Source: Liolophura sinensis (Eukaryota; Mollusca; Polyplacophora; Chitonida; Chitonidae). Taken from it: a stretch of DNA of 64,000 nucleotides. Both the position numbers and the translations under genes were made by a program. The stretch spans positions 85,852,644 through 85,916,643 of the forward strand of contig NC_088295.1 of NCBI RefSeq assembly GCF_032854445.1, read 5' to 3'. Below the pieces are notes generated by a model. It made no database searches. It was not told the origin of the DNA and was given only the letters and a program-made list of their open reading frames with translations. This document shows positions 53,101-63,481 of this stretch, piece after piece; position 1 is the first letter of the stretch; every line of letters begins with the position of its first letter.

Positions 53101-53578
53101 GACGTGGAGAAACGCCACAGCGCCTCACTGGGTTCGACAAAACACCACCCAGCCATGGGGTCGACGAAACATCAGCCAGCCCTGGATGTGGAGAAACACC
53201 ACAAAGCCTCATTGGGGTGGACCAAACAGCGAACCTCGGACGTTCCCATTGGGTGGACGAAGCAGCGAGCCTCCAATGTGGCGAACCACCAAAACGTTCC
53301 CATGGGGTGGACGAAGCAGCGAGCCTCCAATGTGGAGAACCACCAAAACGTTCCCATGGGGTCGACGAAACATCACTGTACCTCGCGGAAGTCCGCCGGC
53401 TAGCACCGCTAAGCCTTTCACTGACCAGCCCATCATATCTGATGTTAACCCAGACCTCGTGAAGCTGACTGATGAACTGAAGAGCATACAGGCGTGGGTT
53501 GCTGTGGGGACGATATGTTTTGTCTTACTGGTGGCATCGCTCGTCGGAGTGATCCTGTGGCAACGTCGCGGCAGGTAA
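44113..53578 (+). CDS. D8C-domain type I membrane protein with N-glycosylated Trp-rich repeat stalk
   Basis: Exons 44113-44182, 50977-51180, 51861-52025 and 52908-53578 join in frame through three phase-1 introns, giving 369 residues to a TAA at 53576-53578. Exon 1 is a signal peptide ([20 protein letters not shown]). Exons 2-3 (about 24-146) form a D8C domain as in uromodulin, GP2 and OIT3/LZP: DPC, CD, WYR, the [11 protein letters not shown] block, [25 protein letters not shown], with ten cysteines. Exon 4 encodes a stalk of 19-residue repeats (PWxWRNx[10 protein letters not shown]) and 18-residue repeats ([14 protein letters not shown]), with about 11 N-glycosylation sites, then a transmembrane helix (about 342-363) and a tail of only a few basic residues. 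The stop lies inside a consensus donor (CAG/GTAAGC at 53574), so a further exon may extend the tail. Uromodulin-type proteins often bind microbes or form matrices; no ZP domain is seen here. The exact function is unknown. Confidence 0.85.
44667..44904 (+). mobile_element. Longest copy of SINE family 1, tRNA-like head to A/T-rich tail
   Basis: It starts with a decayed tRNA-like head ('gggggccgaggagcttagca', 'caatgacccaatgcggtcgc') followed by the family body in reverse relative to the other copies ('ggtttcctcccaccataatg', 'agtgaaatattcttgaatac') and ends in 'caaatagataaataagtaa'. The head does not fold as a functional tRNA by eye. It lies in intron 1 of the D8C gene, directly left of the Gypsy element. 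Confidence 0.8.
45575..46810 (+). pseudogene. Gypsy gag and start of protease, frameshifted
   Basis: The frame opening at 45575 gives an Arg/Asp-rich N-terminus and then breaks. The capsid-like part continues from about 45850 in another frame ([20 protein letters not shown], then [14 protein letters not shown]). A further frame carries [16 protein letters not shown]. The zinc knuckle has lost cysteines (Tyr and Val where Cys is expected), and the protease active-site LDTGAS follows near 46778 after another shift. At least three frame changes make it non-functional. Confidence 0.75.
47200..48470 (+). pseudogene. Gypsy reverse transcriptase and RNase H, broken
   Basis: The first RT part (47287-47508) shows [20 protein letters not shown] and STLDLMSGY, then a stop where QV should continue. 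A frame change leads to 47583-48023 with [15 protein letters not shown], then HLDDIVVF, where the usual aromatic residue of the YxDD catalytic box is His. [13 protein letters not shown] and a stop at 48021 precede the RNase H part (48048-48401: [30 protein letters not shown]). A stop interrupts before NADALSR (about 48409-48430). Confidence 0.85.
48690..49720 (+). pseudogene. Gypsy integrase, zinc-finger region deleted
   Basis: [13 protein letters not shown] (near 48750) is followed almost at once by CDNKCDW and [10 protein letters not shown], so most of the N-terminal HHCC zinc-finger stretch present in related elements is missing. The catalytic core reads [17 protein letters not shown] and [16 protein letters not shown], with Trp and Tyr in place of the expected Gly and Asp. 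Stops occur at about 48976 and 49282. The C-terminal part ([22 protein letters not shown], about 49540-49660) keeps the usual order. Confidence 0.8.
51450..51503. repeat. (ATT)n low-complexity tract
   Basis: Interrupted ATT trinucleotides within intron 2 of the D8C gene. Confidence 0.8.
52290..52686 (-). mobile_element. tRNA-derived SINE (family 2) in D8C intron 3
   Basis: On the minus strand the element begins with a tRNA-like head: A box TGGTCTAGTGGTTAG (complement of 52664-52678) and B box GTTCAAACCC (complement of 52614-52623), as required for RNA polymerase III. The body contains a conserved block (plus strand 'ggagtgaccggcgtaaacca', 'ctttggcaagttactgacaa'). It ends in an A/T-rich tail at 52290 ('tatttattcacttatttatt'). 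The spacing of the boxes fits a tRNA, but the body shows it is a SINE rather than a tRNA gene. Confidence 0.8.
52935..53365 (+). repeat. Coding minisatellite in exon 4 of the D8C gene
   Basis: Units of 57 bp (19 codons) containing 'tggagaaacgccacggcgcc' and 'cgacaaaacaccacccagcc' are repeated about four times, with a half-unit insertion, then two 54-bp units containing 'ggtggacgaagcagcgagcc'. Every length change is a multiple of three and one frame stays open throughout, unlike the non-coding arrays elsewhere in the window. The encoded repeats carry N-glycosylation sequons and tryptophans. Confidence 0.9.
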
Positions 53579-55051
53579 GCCCTCCTCATAAATACAAGTA
53601 ATGTACGTCATGGCTATGTCTCTGCTACGTTCACGAGCGCCGGGGATATCCATCCATAAAAATGGTGAAATGTTCTCAAGCTGTTGAAAACTGGAGACAC
53701 GATTTAGCCAATAATAGGTATCAAAATTTCTACTTTGTGTGGTAAAGCTTAAAATGGCTACACTGCAAGCTGTGACCACCACAACAGCCCCAAAATGGTC
53801 CCATGGGAAACATTTTGAGAGACTTCATTGTGCGCAGAACAAACTTATTGGAATCCATTTTGTACATCTGAACTGAGACTGTATTATACAAAGATCCGGC
53901 ATGGGATACCCAGCTCAAAGGCTTCGATGCCTTGTTTCTAAAAGATAATAATATCTATTAACTGATAACGATTTTTGTACTTTGATAGTTTGCACATGTT
54001 CAGGATGGCAATCTCCATATTATTTTCTTATGCACAGGCCTATGAGCGACATTCCTGGGAAATATTCAACTTTTAAACAGTGATTAATTCCTTGAGGCCT
54101 CTTGTTGATTGTTTCCGAAATATCAGCATCACTTGACCATGGGTTGACGAGGAAGCATACGAGGTTAAGCAAACAGCTGACCAAACAACGCCGCATCATC
54201 AACGCTGTTCATCACTAACGTAACAGTTTTCACTACTCAACTTGGTGTAGTGCGACAGTTAAATTGTCATGTATATAACACTTAGTTTCTGTTTTCGCGC
54301 ACTTTTGTTTTCCTTTGCGATGTATTGTGATGTAGCGGGCATTGCATCTGAATCTTATCGCTTCTATCACCTTTTTGGAGGAGTGGAGGTTGGGGGAGGG
54401 GTCTATAAAAGTTTAATATTTAAGTTTAAATTATTTTTAATTATTCTTTGATCTCTATGTTTTGTTAAGAATACGGATAAGACTTTCTATCGTCATTTTT
54501 ATATCGATGTTTACTTTCTTATTATACAGTAGTATTGTAAACTTACGCCAATAAAGTAAGCAATATTATTTGTGAGTGTTCATTTCAACTTTGCACAATG
54601 GTGTGTGGAGTCCCCGTTCTGACTACAGACACGTTTATCGGTCCAATTTGGCTATTTCATGCACGTTTCACGCCGTACCAGCCCAGGAATATTTAATTTT
54701 GAGGATGGCGTTAGGTTTCACAATGAATTAAAGCTGACAGGGTAAGCCCAGAGCTAACGTGCTGATCTTTACAAGAGAGTAAAATACGTTTGTATCTCCC
54801 CTGGCACTAGACACAACTGTCTCGCACTGAGCCAGGTCATTAGCCAGGTCTGACGATCCACGAAATAAATGGGAACATTTTGTTAGACCTGAGAGGATCA
54901 ATGGCATACGAGTAACGTATCTGAACATGTACTCAAGAATATTTCACTTACACAGCAGTTGTCTGGTTCATCGTGGTGTAACAGGGATATAAATACAAAC
55001 ATGAAATGTTCAATTCCAGACGGCACACTTCAACTTCAAAGATCTTTTTTT
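53579..55051. other. Downstream region of the D8C gene
   Basis: AATAAA at 54550-54555 is a candidate poly(A) signal, which would give a 3' UTR of about 1 kb if translation ends at 53578. No further coding exon with a recognisable product is seen. A tiny fragment of the SINE core ('tactcaagaatatttcactt') lies near 54930. Confidence 0.4.
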
Positions 55052-55238
55052 TACTTATTTATTTATTTGATTGGTGTTATACGCTTTACTCAAGAATATT
55101 TCACTTATACGACAGCGGCGAGCATTATGGTGGGAGGAAACTGAGCAAAGCCCAAGGGAACCCACAATCATCTGCAGGTTGCTGCCAGACCTTCCCACAT
55201 ACGACTGGAGAGAAAGCCAGCATGAGCAGGACATTTGA
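55052..55238 (-). mobile_element. Partial SINE (family 1)
   Basis: Carries 'atttatttgattggtgttat', 'actcaagaatatttcactta', 'gagcattatggtgggaggaa' and 'gccagaccttcccacatacg', matching the longest copy at 44667 on the opposite strand; the tRNA-like head is truncated. Confidence 0.85.
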
Positions 55239-55399
55239 CATTTTACTGCATTTGACTACAGTTTAGTCACCGTGCTAAATTACAAAACTGGGCCTTACAC
55301 CACTTTTGGTTCACCAATATCTTTGTTTATGTGAAGAATTCCAAACGTAGTAGATTGCATACCTCAATAAAGAAACAAAAGCACAATTCCAAACTAGTT

Positions 55400-58047
55400 T
55401 CAGTATATTGACAAAGTTTATTTCGTCCTTTGCAAAAGTACTTCCTTCTCTGTGGATTTAGCACTAACACATCTGGGTATAGGAATGATGGCATATGGAG
55501 TAGTTTTGACATGAACTGACCTCATTCCTGCTACCATAACAAATTAACAAAAAAAAAACCCCCAAACACAAAGAAAACTTGGAAAGCTGCCAACCTGTGA
55601 CAAGTGTACACACAGTTACCTGGTATGAACAACATCCTGATTGGCTGAGAGCCAAAGATTATCACACTGTACAAAGTTTCAGTTCCTGTATCACAGTAGA
55701 GCAAGGCAAATCTGGTTATTTAGATTGGACAGTTCTAACAAGGCTAAGAGCTGAGCATATATAAACTTGTTTGAACAATAACTCTACACTTACACACTAC
55801 ACATTACACCACTATCCCAGTAAGACTGAGGTCACATGTTCAGGTATAGAACCGTTGTGGATTTGGCCAGTGTTGGGCAACTCTGGTGACCCCATCACCC
55901 CACCCACATCTCTCCCTTCATAACCAATCAACAACACAATATACATGAAAAATATAACTGATAAAAACATTACAATAGAAGAAGGACATGTTAGAATTGT
56001 GAAAAGTCTTTGAACCATGATAATACAACAGACATAGTTTCCATGTCATTCCTTCATTTTTCTCACACAACCTAAAACAAGATTTGAGCTCCACTGGACA
56101 ACCACTGGGCTTTGTGTTTGGCCATGTGTCTTATTTTTTTTCCTTAAGTCAAAGCTTATTTAGTTTTATTTCTGTGAAAAAACTACTGACATCTCTATGA
56201 TGCCTATGAAAAACTGCTTTCTGCGCATTCTTAGGACCTATCAAAGTTTGTGTAATGTGATACCTCACACCACATTTGCTGGACTTAGCTACATGTAGCT
56301 GAACACTACTCGTGCACATGTGAATGTATACTCATGCACATGTGAATGTACACCCATACACAGAAGTCTCACCTTATTTCCACACTACACTGCAGCTTTA
56401 AACAATGATCTCATTATGTTCTATGGGACAACCTCACCACATCCTTTAGACATACAAATGCATCAAAACTCAATAAAACCATAATCTACAATCTGATCAT
56501 TCCCTTTCCACTTTCTTTCAAAAAAAGTTTCTGCTAATTAACATATTAACTAAAACGCACTTATCCCAAAAGAGTTGTAACCCTTAATGCACTCCTAGGA
56601 ACACTTAACTGATGTTTAGGCCTGAAAGTAAGGACATCAACAAAGTTAACTACCCATGTATACAAATGATCACAAATTTACCAGGCAAGATTTTGTATAA
56701 ATTTGCAGCTGAGAAGATCAGCTGGTTACCATGACAACAACTCCTTCCGCACAGGACTAATAAAGTGTAGAACCACAGATCAATCCACAGTACGTTCCCA
56801 GTGAAACAACGGTACCATGCTTTGTAATGCTAATGTCTGATACCGGCCTTAGTAAAACAATGAATTTAGTCAGCCTTACTGTGAATAAATCTCATATATA
56901 CAGGTAAAATAGGAAACCAGAATGTTGCCCAACTCAATAACATAATTATGAATCAACATATAAAAGGGGTAACAATATGCAAATTGATAATTTATATAAA
57001 ACATTTTTGAATAACAAAATGATAAGCTTTCGAGGAGTATTCCCCAACACTGTATACACACAATCCCTGGTGTCTGTATAAAATTCCCCCACACCCTTGA
57101 TCTCCTATCATGCACTTCCTGTATCATAGTCAACACTTCATGAGCATTTTACATCCTGCCTTAGACATACAGTGCAGTGTTCAATCAGTTTGGACTTTTG
57201 ATAAGAATCAGCTGCTTAAAAAGGGATTCTACATAAACACTGTTGAATAAAATATATTGCTATAAAAATAAACCCCATGATACAAATTCCTTTTGTTTTT
57301 TTGGGTGTTTTTTTGAAAATTGTGCTCTGTAAAATTAAAAGGAACTGTTCACCACGGCCAAAATTTTTTTTTCACTATTTACATTATTTCGGGGCAATCA
57401 TTTTGTCATCTCTAAAATAATTTGTAGTACACCATTTGTTTGATTAATATTTCAAGACCATTTACACTTGAAAACGAGCGAGATCACATGACACAAACTG
57501 TACTTTATTCACCAAACAATATACAGTATATACAGCCCATCAAGCCTTGTGGCAATGGAATCCCATGTAAGGGGAGTAACTCTTTCAGACGACAAAATAC
57601 CACCAATCAAGACACATATATCCTTAAACCGGAACAAAAAATGAAAAATGTCAACGCAAGATAATATAGCAAAGCGATTATGAACATCTATATGTCTTCC
57701 CAACCTTTGAATAATCACACTAAAGGCGAAACAAACTGATTCAAACCTCAAAAATACAAGCACAGAAACAAAACAAAGGAGGCAGATCATGTGAGCAGTG
57801 TGGAAGAGATTTCTTTTCTACTCCAAGCGTGACACTATTGTTAACGCTGGTGAGCTACATACAAAAATACACCTCTGGCACATAACAGATGACAAGCAAG
57901 CATACAACAGCAGAATAAAAATCAAAGAATACAAGTAAACTTATGGAATGTAAAAATGATTCAGTTAACAACTCAGCTGATTTCAGATCTGCATGGAGAG
58001 AATTTATACAAATGTATCCTGTGTAAAAACTGGTGTGCTGTGTGCAG
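55400..58047 (-). other. Presumed 3' UTR and flank of SORL1
   Basis: No coding exon is seen on either strand. Minus-strand AATAAA signals (plus strand TTTATT) at 57504-57509 and 55418-55423 are possible ends of the SORL1 transcript, giving 3' UTRs of about 0.55 or 2.6 kb. The sequence cannot say which is used. Confidence 0.35.
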
Positions 58048-61000
58048 TTAAGCCAGCACCAGTGGTTCATCATCTGAGAAGCCTGTGATCATCGGTGAGT
58101 CTTCGTCCTCACCTGAAAACCAGACAAATTAAACATGCTCAGTAAACACATGTACATGTGATACAGACGATCAATGAGTAAACATACATCATTCCAAACC
58201 ATTTCTTATTTATTTATTCAATTGCTGTTTTAAGCTTGGTGTAGGTCACCTATTGTAAGCAACTGGGTCCAACCAGGCAAAGTTTACCTATGTCAACACA
58301 CTGCGACTGTCAGTTACCGTAACCAAAATGAATACAGTTAGAGTCACAGAGTCACAGGCAGCTCCAAGCAACTTCTGAGTCAAGATCACAACCCTGCGCG
58401 AAGACCAATGCCCCACTGGATACTCCCCGTGGCTTTCAGTAGCCAAAAACCCAGCTGCACCTAGTCAACATGTCCGATTTAATTTTGAAATGAAGAATTT
58501 TTCAACTGCTATCATTTCTTCCTGCAGTCTGCTCCTATCAGACATATCATGCAAAGCCTGAAACACATATTATGGGTAGTTTCACAAGAACTGTGAGAAA
58601 TACAGTCCGTAGGTCTTACATGTGTGTGATAAGCATGCAAGATCATTCTGGAAGCTTTGTGAAACCAAAAGCAAGTAATGCAATACAGTTAGTGTGGTTT
58701 GACCTTTACAGTCACACATGTAAAACATAAAAATACATAAATATATAATAGTCTGTCAAGGCTCACCCAGGTCATCCGAGGTGAAGGTGGTGGTTCCGGA
58801 GCGCGTGTCGTAGTGGCTTCTGGCAAAGGAGAGGAAGCTGCGCTGCAGGCGGTGATGTCGTACCACATAGACGAGGAGTATGATCACCAAGATGACCACT
58901 ACAGCACAAATCGGGGCCACAATAGCTATCAGCTTAGAGTTACCTGAGAAAATAAAATCAGTACCATGGCAATAAATGAGCAATTTAAGCAAACTTATAT
59001 GTGACAGGTAGTAGTGATGTGGGGGAGCCATGCTCTGTTCTTTGTTCAAGCCAAGGTATGCTAGAGCTTTCTCAACTTTCATCACAATAGCAACCACTGG
59101 GACAAAGCTCAGATGATCTCTAGTCACTAAATTCTCCAGAGTTGGCCAGATCCTTGCCAATAACCATCAAATCAAATTTGATTAAAATTCTAAAGATACA
59201 TGTGACATGCTGACAAGGCTATTTACTACTACCTTAAAACAACTACGATAAGACAAAACAAATCATACAAATACATGGTGATACATGTATCATATGGAGC
59301 CCATGAGTGAAGACAAATGGTGGACAATAGACAGCACCAATACAATATCTCACCTGTGAGCTGCTGGGGGGACCCGCACAGGCAAAATTTGTAGATAAAT
59401 GAGTTCTAAAAATATCTGCCTTCAATTTATGACCTCTACACGTGCTAGATCAATGTGAAGTACATGTAGTACTACGTCTGTTGTTACATCTGACCAGAAT
59501 GTGGCAGGTAATTTGATGCAGTGTCTTCATTTCTCTTACACGAAGAGGCCCAAATACATGTAGACATATCACCTATGTGTTCCGACCCAGAGATCAAATC
59601 TCTCTGTGCTCCGACACAGTGATCCAACACCTATGTGTTCCAACCATATGACCTATTCCCTATGTGTTCCGAACTTATGATCTATCCCTTATGTGTTGCG
59701 CCCCTGTGATTTCTCTCATGTCATGACTATTGTTTATCCCCTATTTGTTCCAACCCTATGATCTATCCCCTATGATCATCCCCTATGTGTTCAGACCCAG
59801 TGATCTATCCCATCTGTGTACAGACCTTATGATCTTTCCCCTATACAGTTTGTGTTCCAGCCATACATCTATGATCTTTCCTCCATGTGTTCCACAAACA
59901 ACCTTATGATTTATCCCATATTCTGACCCTGTGATGTTCCCTCTATGTACCAACAAAGTGATCTACCACCTATGTGTTCTAACCATATGATCTATCCCCC
60001 TATGTGTTCTGACCCTATGATCTATCCCCAATGTGCTCAGCCACTATGCGATCTCTCCTGTGTTACGACCCTATTATCTATCCCTATCTGTTCCCACCCT
60101 ATGATCTATCCTGTGTTCTGACCTAGTGATCTATCCCCAATGTGTTCAGATCCAGTGATCTATTCCCTCTGTGTTACACCCAAGAAATCTATCCCATGTG
60201 TTCCAACCCTACGATAAATCCCTTATGTGTTTCAACTCTATTACATATCCCCTATGTGTTCGGACCTTGTGATGGTTCCTGTGTTCCAACCCTATGATAT
60301 ATCCTCTATGTGTTCGGACCTTATGATCTATCCCCCATGTGTACTGACCTTATGATCTGTTTCCTATGCGTACCGACCCTATGATATATCCCCTATGAGT
60401 TCCGACCCTATGATCTATCCCCCATGTGTACTGACCTTATGATCTTTCCCCTATTCTCTCTCCATGTCTGATCTTTCCTCTGTGTTTCTGACCTTGTGAT
60501 CTATCCCATGTCTTCTGACCCTGTGATCTGTTTCCTATGCGTACCGACCCTATGATATATCCCCTATGAGTTCCGACCCTATGATCTATTCCCAATGTGC
60601 TCAAACACCATGATCTCTCCCAAATGTGCTAAGACACCACGATCTCTCACTTGTGTTCTGACCCTATGATCTGTTCCCAATGTGTTCCGACCTGATCATC
60701 AATCCCCTATGTGTTCTGACCCAATGATATGTTTCCTATGTGTTCCAACTGGATGATCTACCCCCTTTGTGTTCTGTTTTCTATGTGTTCCCTTATGCTC
60801 TTCTCTATGTGTTCCGACCCCATGATATGTTTCCTATGTGTTCCGACACGATGATCTACCCCCTTTGTGTTCTGTTTCCTATGTGTTCCCTTATGCTCTT
60901 CCCTATGTGTTCCGACCCCATGATATGTTTCCTATGTGTTCCGACAAGATGATCTATCCCCTTTGTGTTCTGTTTCCTATGTGTTCCCTTATGCTCTTCC

Positions 61001-63371
61001 CTATGTGTTCTGACCCCATGATATGTTTCCTATGTGTTCCGACAAGATGATCTACCCCCTTTGTGTTCTGTTTCCTGTGTTCCCTTATGCTCTTCTCTAT
61101 GTGTTCCGACCCCATGATATGTTTCCTATGTGTTCCGACAAGATGATCTATCCCCTTTGTGTTCTGTTTCCTATGTGTTCCCTTATGCTCTTCCCTATGT
61201 GTTCTGACCCCATGATATGTTTCCTATGTGTTCCGACAAGATGATCTACCCCCTTTGTGTTCTGTTTCCTGTGTTCCCTTATGCTCTACTCTATGTGTTC
61301 CGACCCCATGATATGTTTCCTATGTGTTCCGACAAGATGATCTATCCCCTTTGTGTTCTGTTTCCTATGTGTTCCCTTATGCTCTTCCCTATGTGTTCCG
61401 ACCCCATGATATGTTTCCTATGTGTTCCGACAAGATGATCTATCCCCTTTGTGTTCTGTTTCCTATGTGTTCCCTTATGCTCTTCCTTATGTGTTCCGAC
61501 CCCATGATATGTTTCCTATGTGTTCCGACAAGATGATCTATCCCCTTTGTGTTCTGTTTCCTATGTGTTCCCTTATGCTCTTCTCTATGTGTTCCAACCT
61601 TATGATCTATCCCATACAGGCTTTATGACCTACCTGCTGTAGAGGAGGAGGGCGTCTGCTCAAAGAGCGTCAACTCATTGCTGCTCTCTCCTCTGTGGCC
61701 GTTCACATAGAGGAGGATCCTAAAGGTGTACGATGCACCACTGTGCATCAAGGCCCTGGGAAACTCAATACTGTTCCCACTGGTGGTATTGTAATCCTTG
61801 AACTCAGAATGCTTCTCCTGGTACTGCAGCATGTATTGACGGTTCTAAAAATACCAACAACAACAACAGTAATACATGTCTCTCAATCCATGCACATGTC
61901 TAATGCTATACTCAAAACATCTTGTGATGGAGAAGTCCAAGCACATCTCAAGCTGACTAAGTGTAGATGTATACAGTGCTGATCGATCATTTTGCTGCTT
62001 CACTCCCTAAAATTTAACAATTTTTACACCGATATTCTTTATTACTTTTCAGTTGGGAGGTGGGTGGATGCTTTGCAAGTGCTGTTAGTTTGTTTGTTAG
62101 TATGTCCCACAATCCTCACAATACCCACTACATTTATGACCTATTACACAGCTCACTGTTAATAAAGAAATACTTACTTTGGGAAGATCCTCATTAGGTT
62201 CTATCCAGGTGAACTTTAAATTGCCACCAATCCGTCCTGCCAGTTTGAAATTCTTTGGAGCTGTGTAACCCTCTACAGCAGGAAAAAATTGTACATTTTA
62301 AAGCCATCCAACTCATTTTCAACATGTTTCTGCTCTGGAGATACACAAAAAGTCAACCAATTTTTCACTTGTGCGAAGCGGTTTTTTAGATATGGTGGAA
62401 ATGGCAACAAATTTACGTAAAGACAAAAAGACGGCCTAACAACATAATTATGACGTCATGACAGACGGGATACAAAACCCAAAAATAATCACTGATTAAT
62501 CATCTAATGTTCTAGCCCTTCAGAATTCAGGGCACATATATAGGATAAATTCCAAAAGAAATGGTGTCCTCAGAGGTGTTATGAACATAAGTGCGTATTT
62601 GTCAGAAATCATGGGATTTATCAAAAACACAGTTTTCTACAAAGATTCATTAAAAAAAGATATGGAAACTGACTGATGGTGAAGCTGACGGTCTCGGAGA
62701 ATAAGGCATTGAGCAGTGTGGTGCGCACCCTCACTCTGTATTGGGCACCCCGGGTGCCATTGCACAGCCTTTTGGAGATTTGTGTTGCATTAGTCTTGGG
62801 CACATGGGTGTTGGAAGGTGGCAGAGATTTTCCTCCTAGTACTTCCACTACCTCAATAATGTATCCCTGTTAAGTAGATGGTAGTCAGTATAAACTCAAG
62901 AGCTGTGATCCAATCAGGTTATGCGATAAGAAAACATTAAGGCAAATGACCTTAAATTTCACTCAAATAGTATATTATAGATGCCAAAGAATATTACTTT
63001 TGGTGATGAAACTTTTGAACAATTTTTCAGTAGGACATCATCCTACCTTTCAAACAATCTCAAAACACACCTTTAGGATGGAAAAAAAAACCCTCAGAAT
63101 CCAGCAATGTCAGCAACTTGAAATATAATTAATACTATCCCATCCCTTTTTATAAACAAGACTGAACAGATTTTTAAAAAAAGGACTTTGAGCTGATGTG
63201 GGTTACAAAGAATGGGGCATATTTTTCAATTTAACAATTGTCTCTAGAGGGAGTCAAATCTTACCACAAATTCCACATTGAGCCGGCAAGAGCTCTCCCA
63301 TGTCACTCTGAAACAGGTCATCTTTCCAGGCTCGCTTTTAATTTGCACATACTTTGGAGGTGCTGTCCTGT
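58048..63371 (-). CDS. SORL1: Sortilin-related receptor (sorLA), C-terminal part
   Basis: Six minus-strand exons join in frame: 63371-63265, 62866-62674, 62272-62178, 61844-61634, 58943-58767 and 58112-58048, encoding about 281 residues plus stop. The rest of the gene lies to the right of the window. The first four exons form two fibronectin-III domains (TAPPKYVQIKSEPG to ETVSFTI; GYTAPKNFKLAG to LTLFEQTPSS). Exon 5 holds the transmembrane helix (LIAIVAPICAVVVILVIILLVYVV) and the start of the tail, with HHRLQRSFLSFARSHY. Exon 6 ends in DSPMITGFSDDEPLVLA. Human sorLA has the same tail plan: a FANSHY retromer-binding motif and an acidic C-terminal GGA/AP-1 sorting motif. SorLA sorts cargo between Golgi, endosomes and the surface. 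Here FANSHY reads FARSHY. The junction at 63371 could instead be 63367, but 63371 keeps the usual phase-1 border. Confidence 0.93.
59570..61617. repeat. 30-bp minisatellite with a 98-bp higher-order block, in a SORL1 intron
   Basis: The left part (59570-60730) is a degenerate array of about 30-bp units, 'ctatgtgttccgaccctatg' plus 'atctatcccc'. From about 60730 to 61610 the period rises to 98 bp (some copies 96), about nine copies, each made of three diverged monomers including 'gttcccttatgctcttccct'. High identity in the 98-bp block shows recent amplification. It lies between the last extracellular exon and the transmembrane exon. Confidence 0.95.
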
Positions 63372-63481
63372 CTGAGAATACAATGTACATACAAATGTCC
63401 AATCAAGTCCACAAGTCTAACAAGGGTTATGAGAACCCCGACAGCTCAACAGTAATGGCTTCAGTTCAAATGGCAGCCTAG

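Noticed and set aside
52896..53589. Minus-strand and alternate plus-strand open frames over the D8C stalk
   Set aside because: The tandem coding repeat keeps several frames open; only the frame ending in the transmembrane helix joins the D8C exons in phase.
60740..61628. Series of about 70-codon plus-strand frames rich in Met, Cys and Pro
   Set aside because: They are generated by the 98-bp repeat inside a SORL1 intron on the opposite strand.
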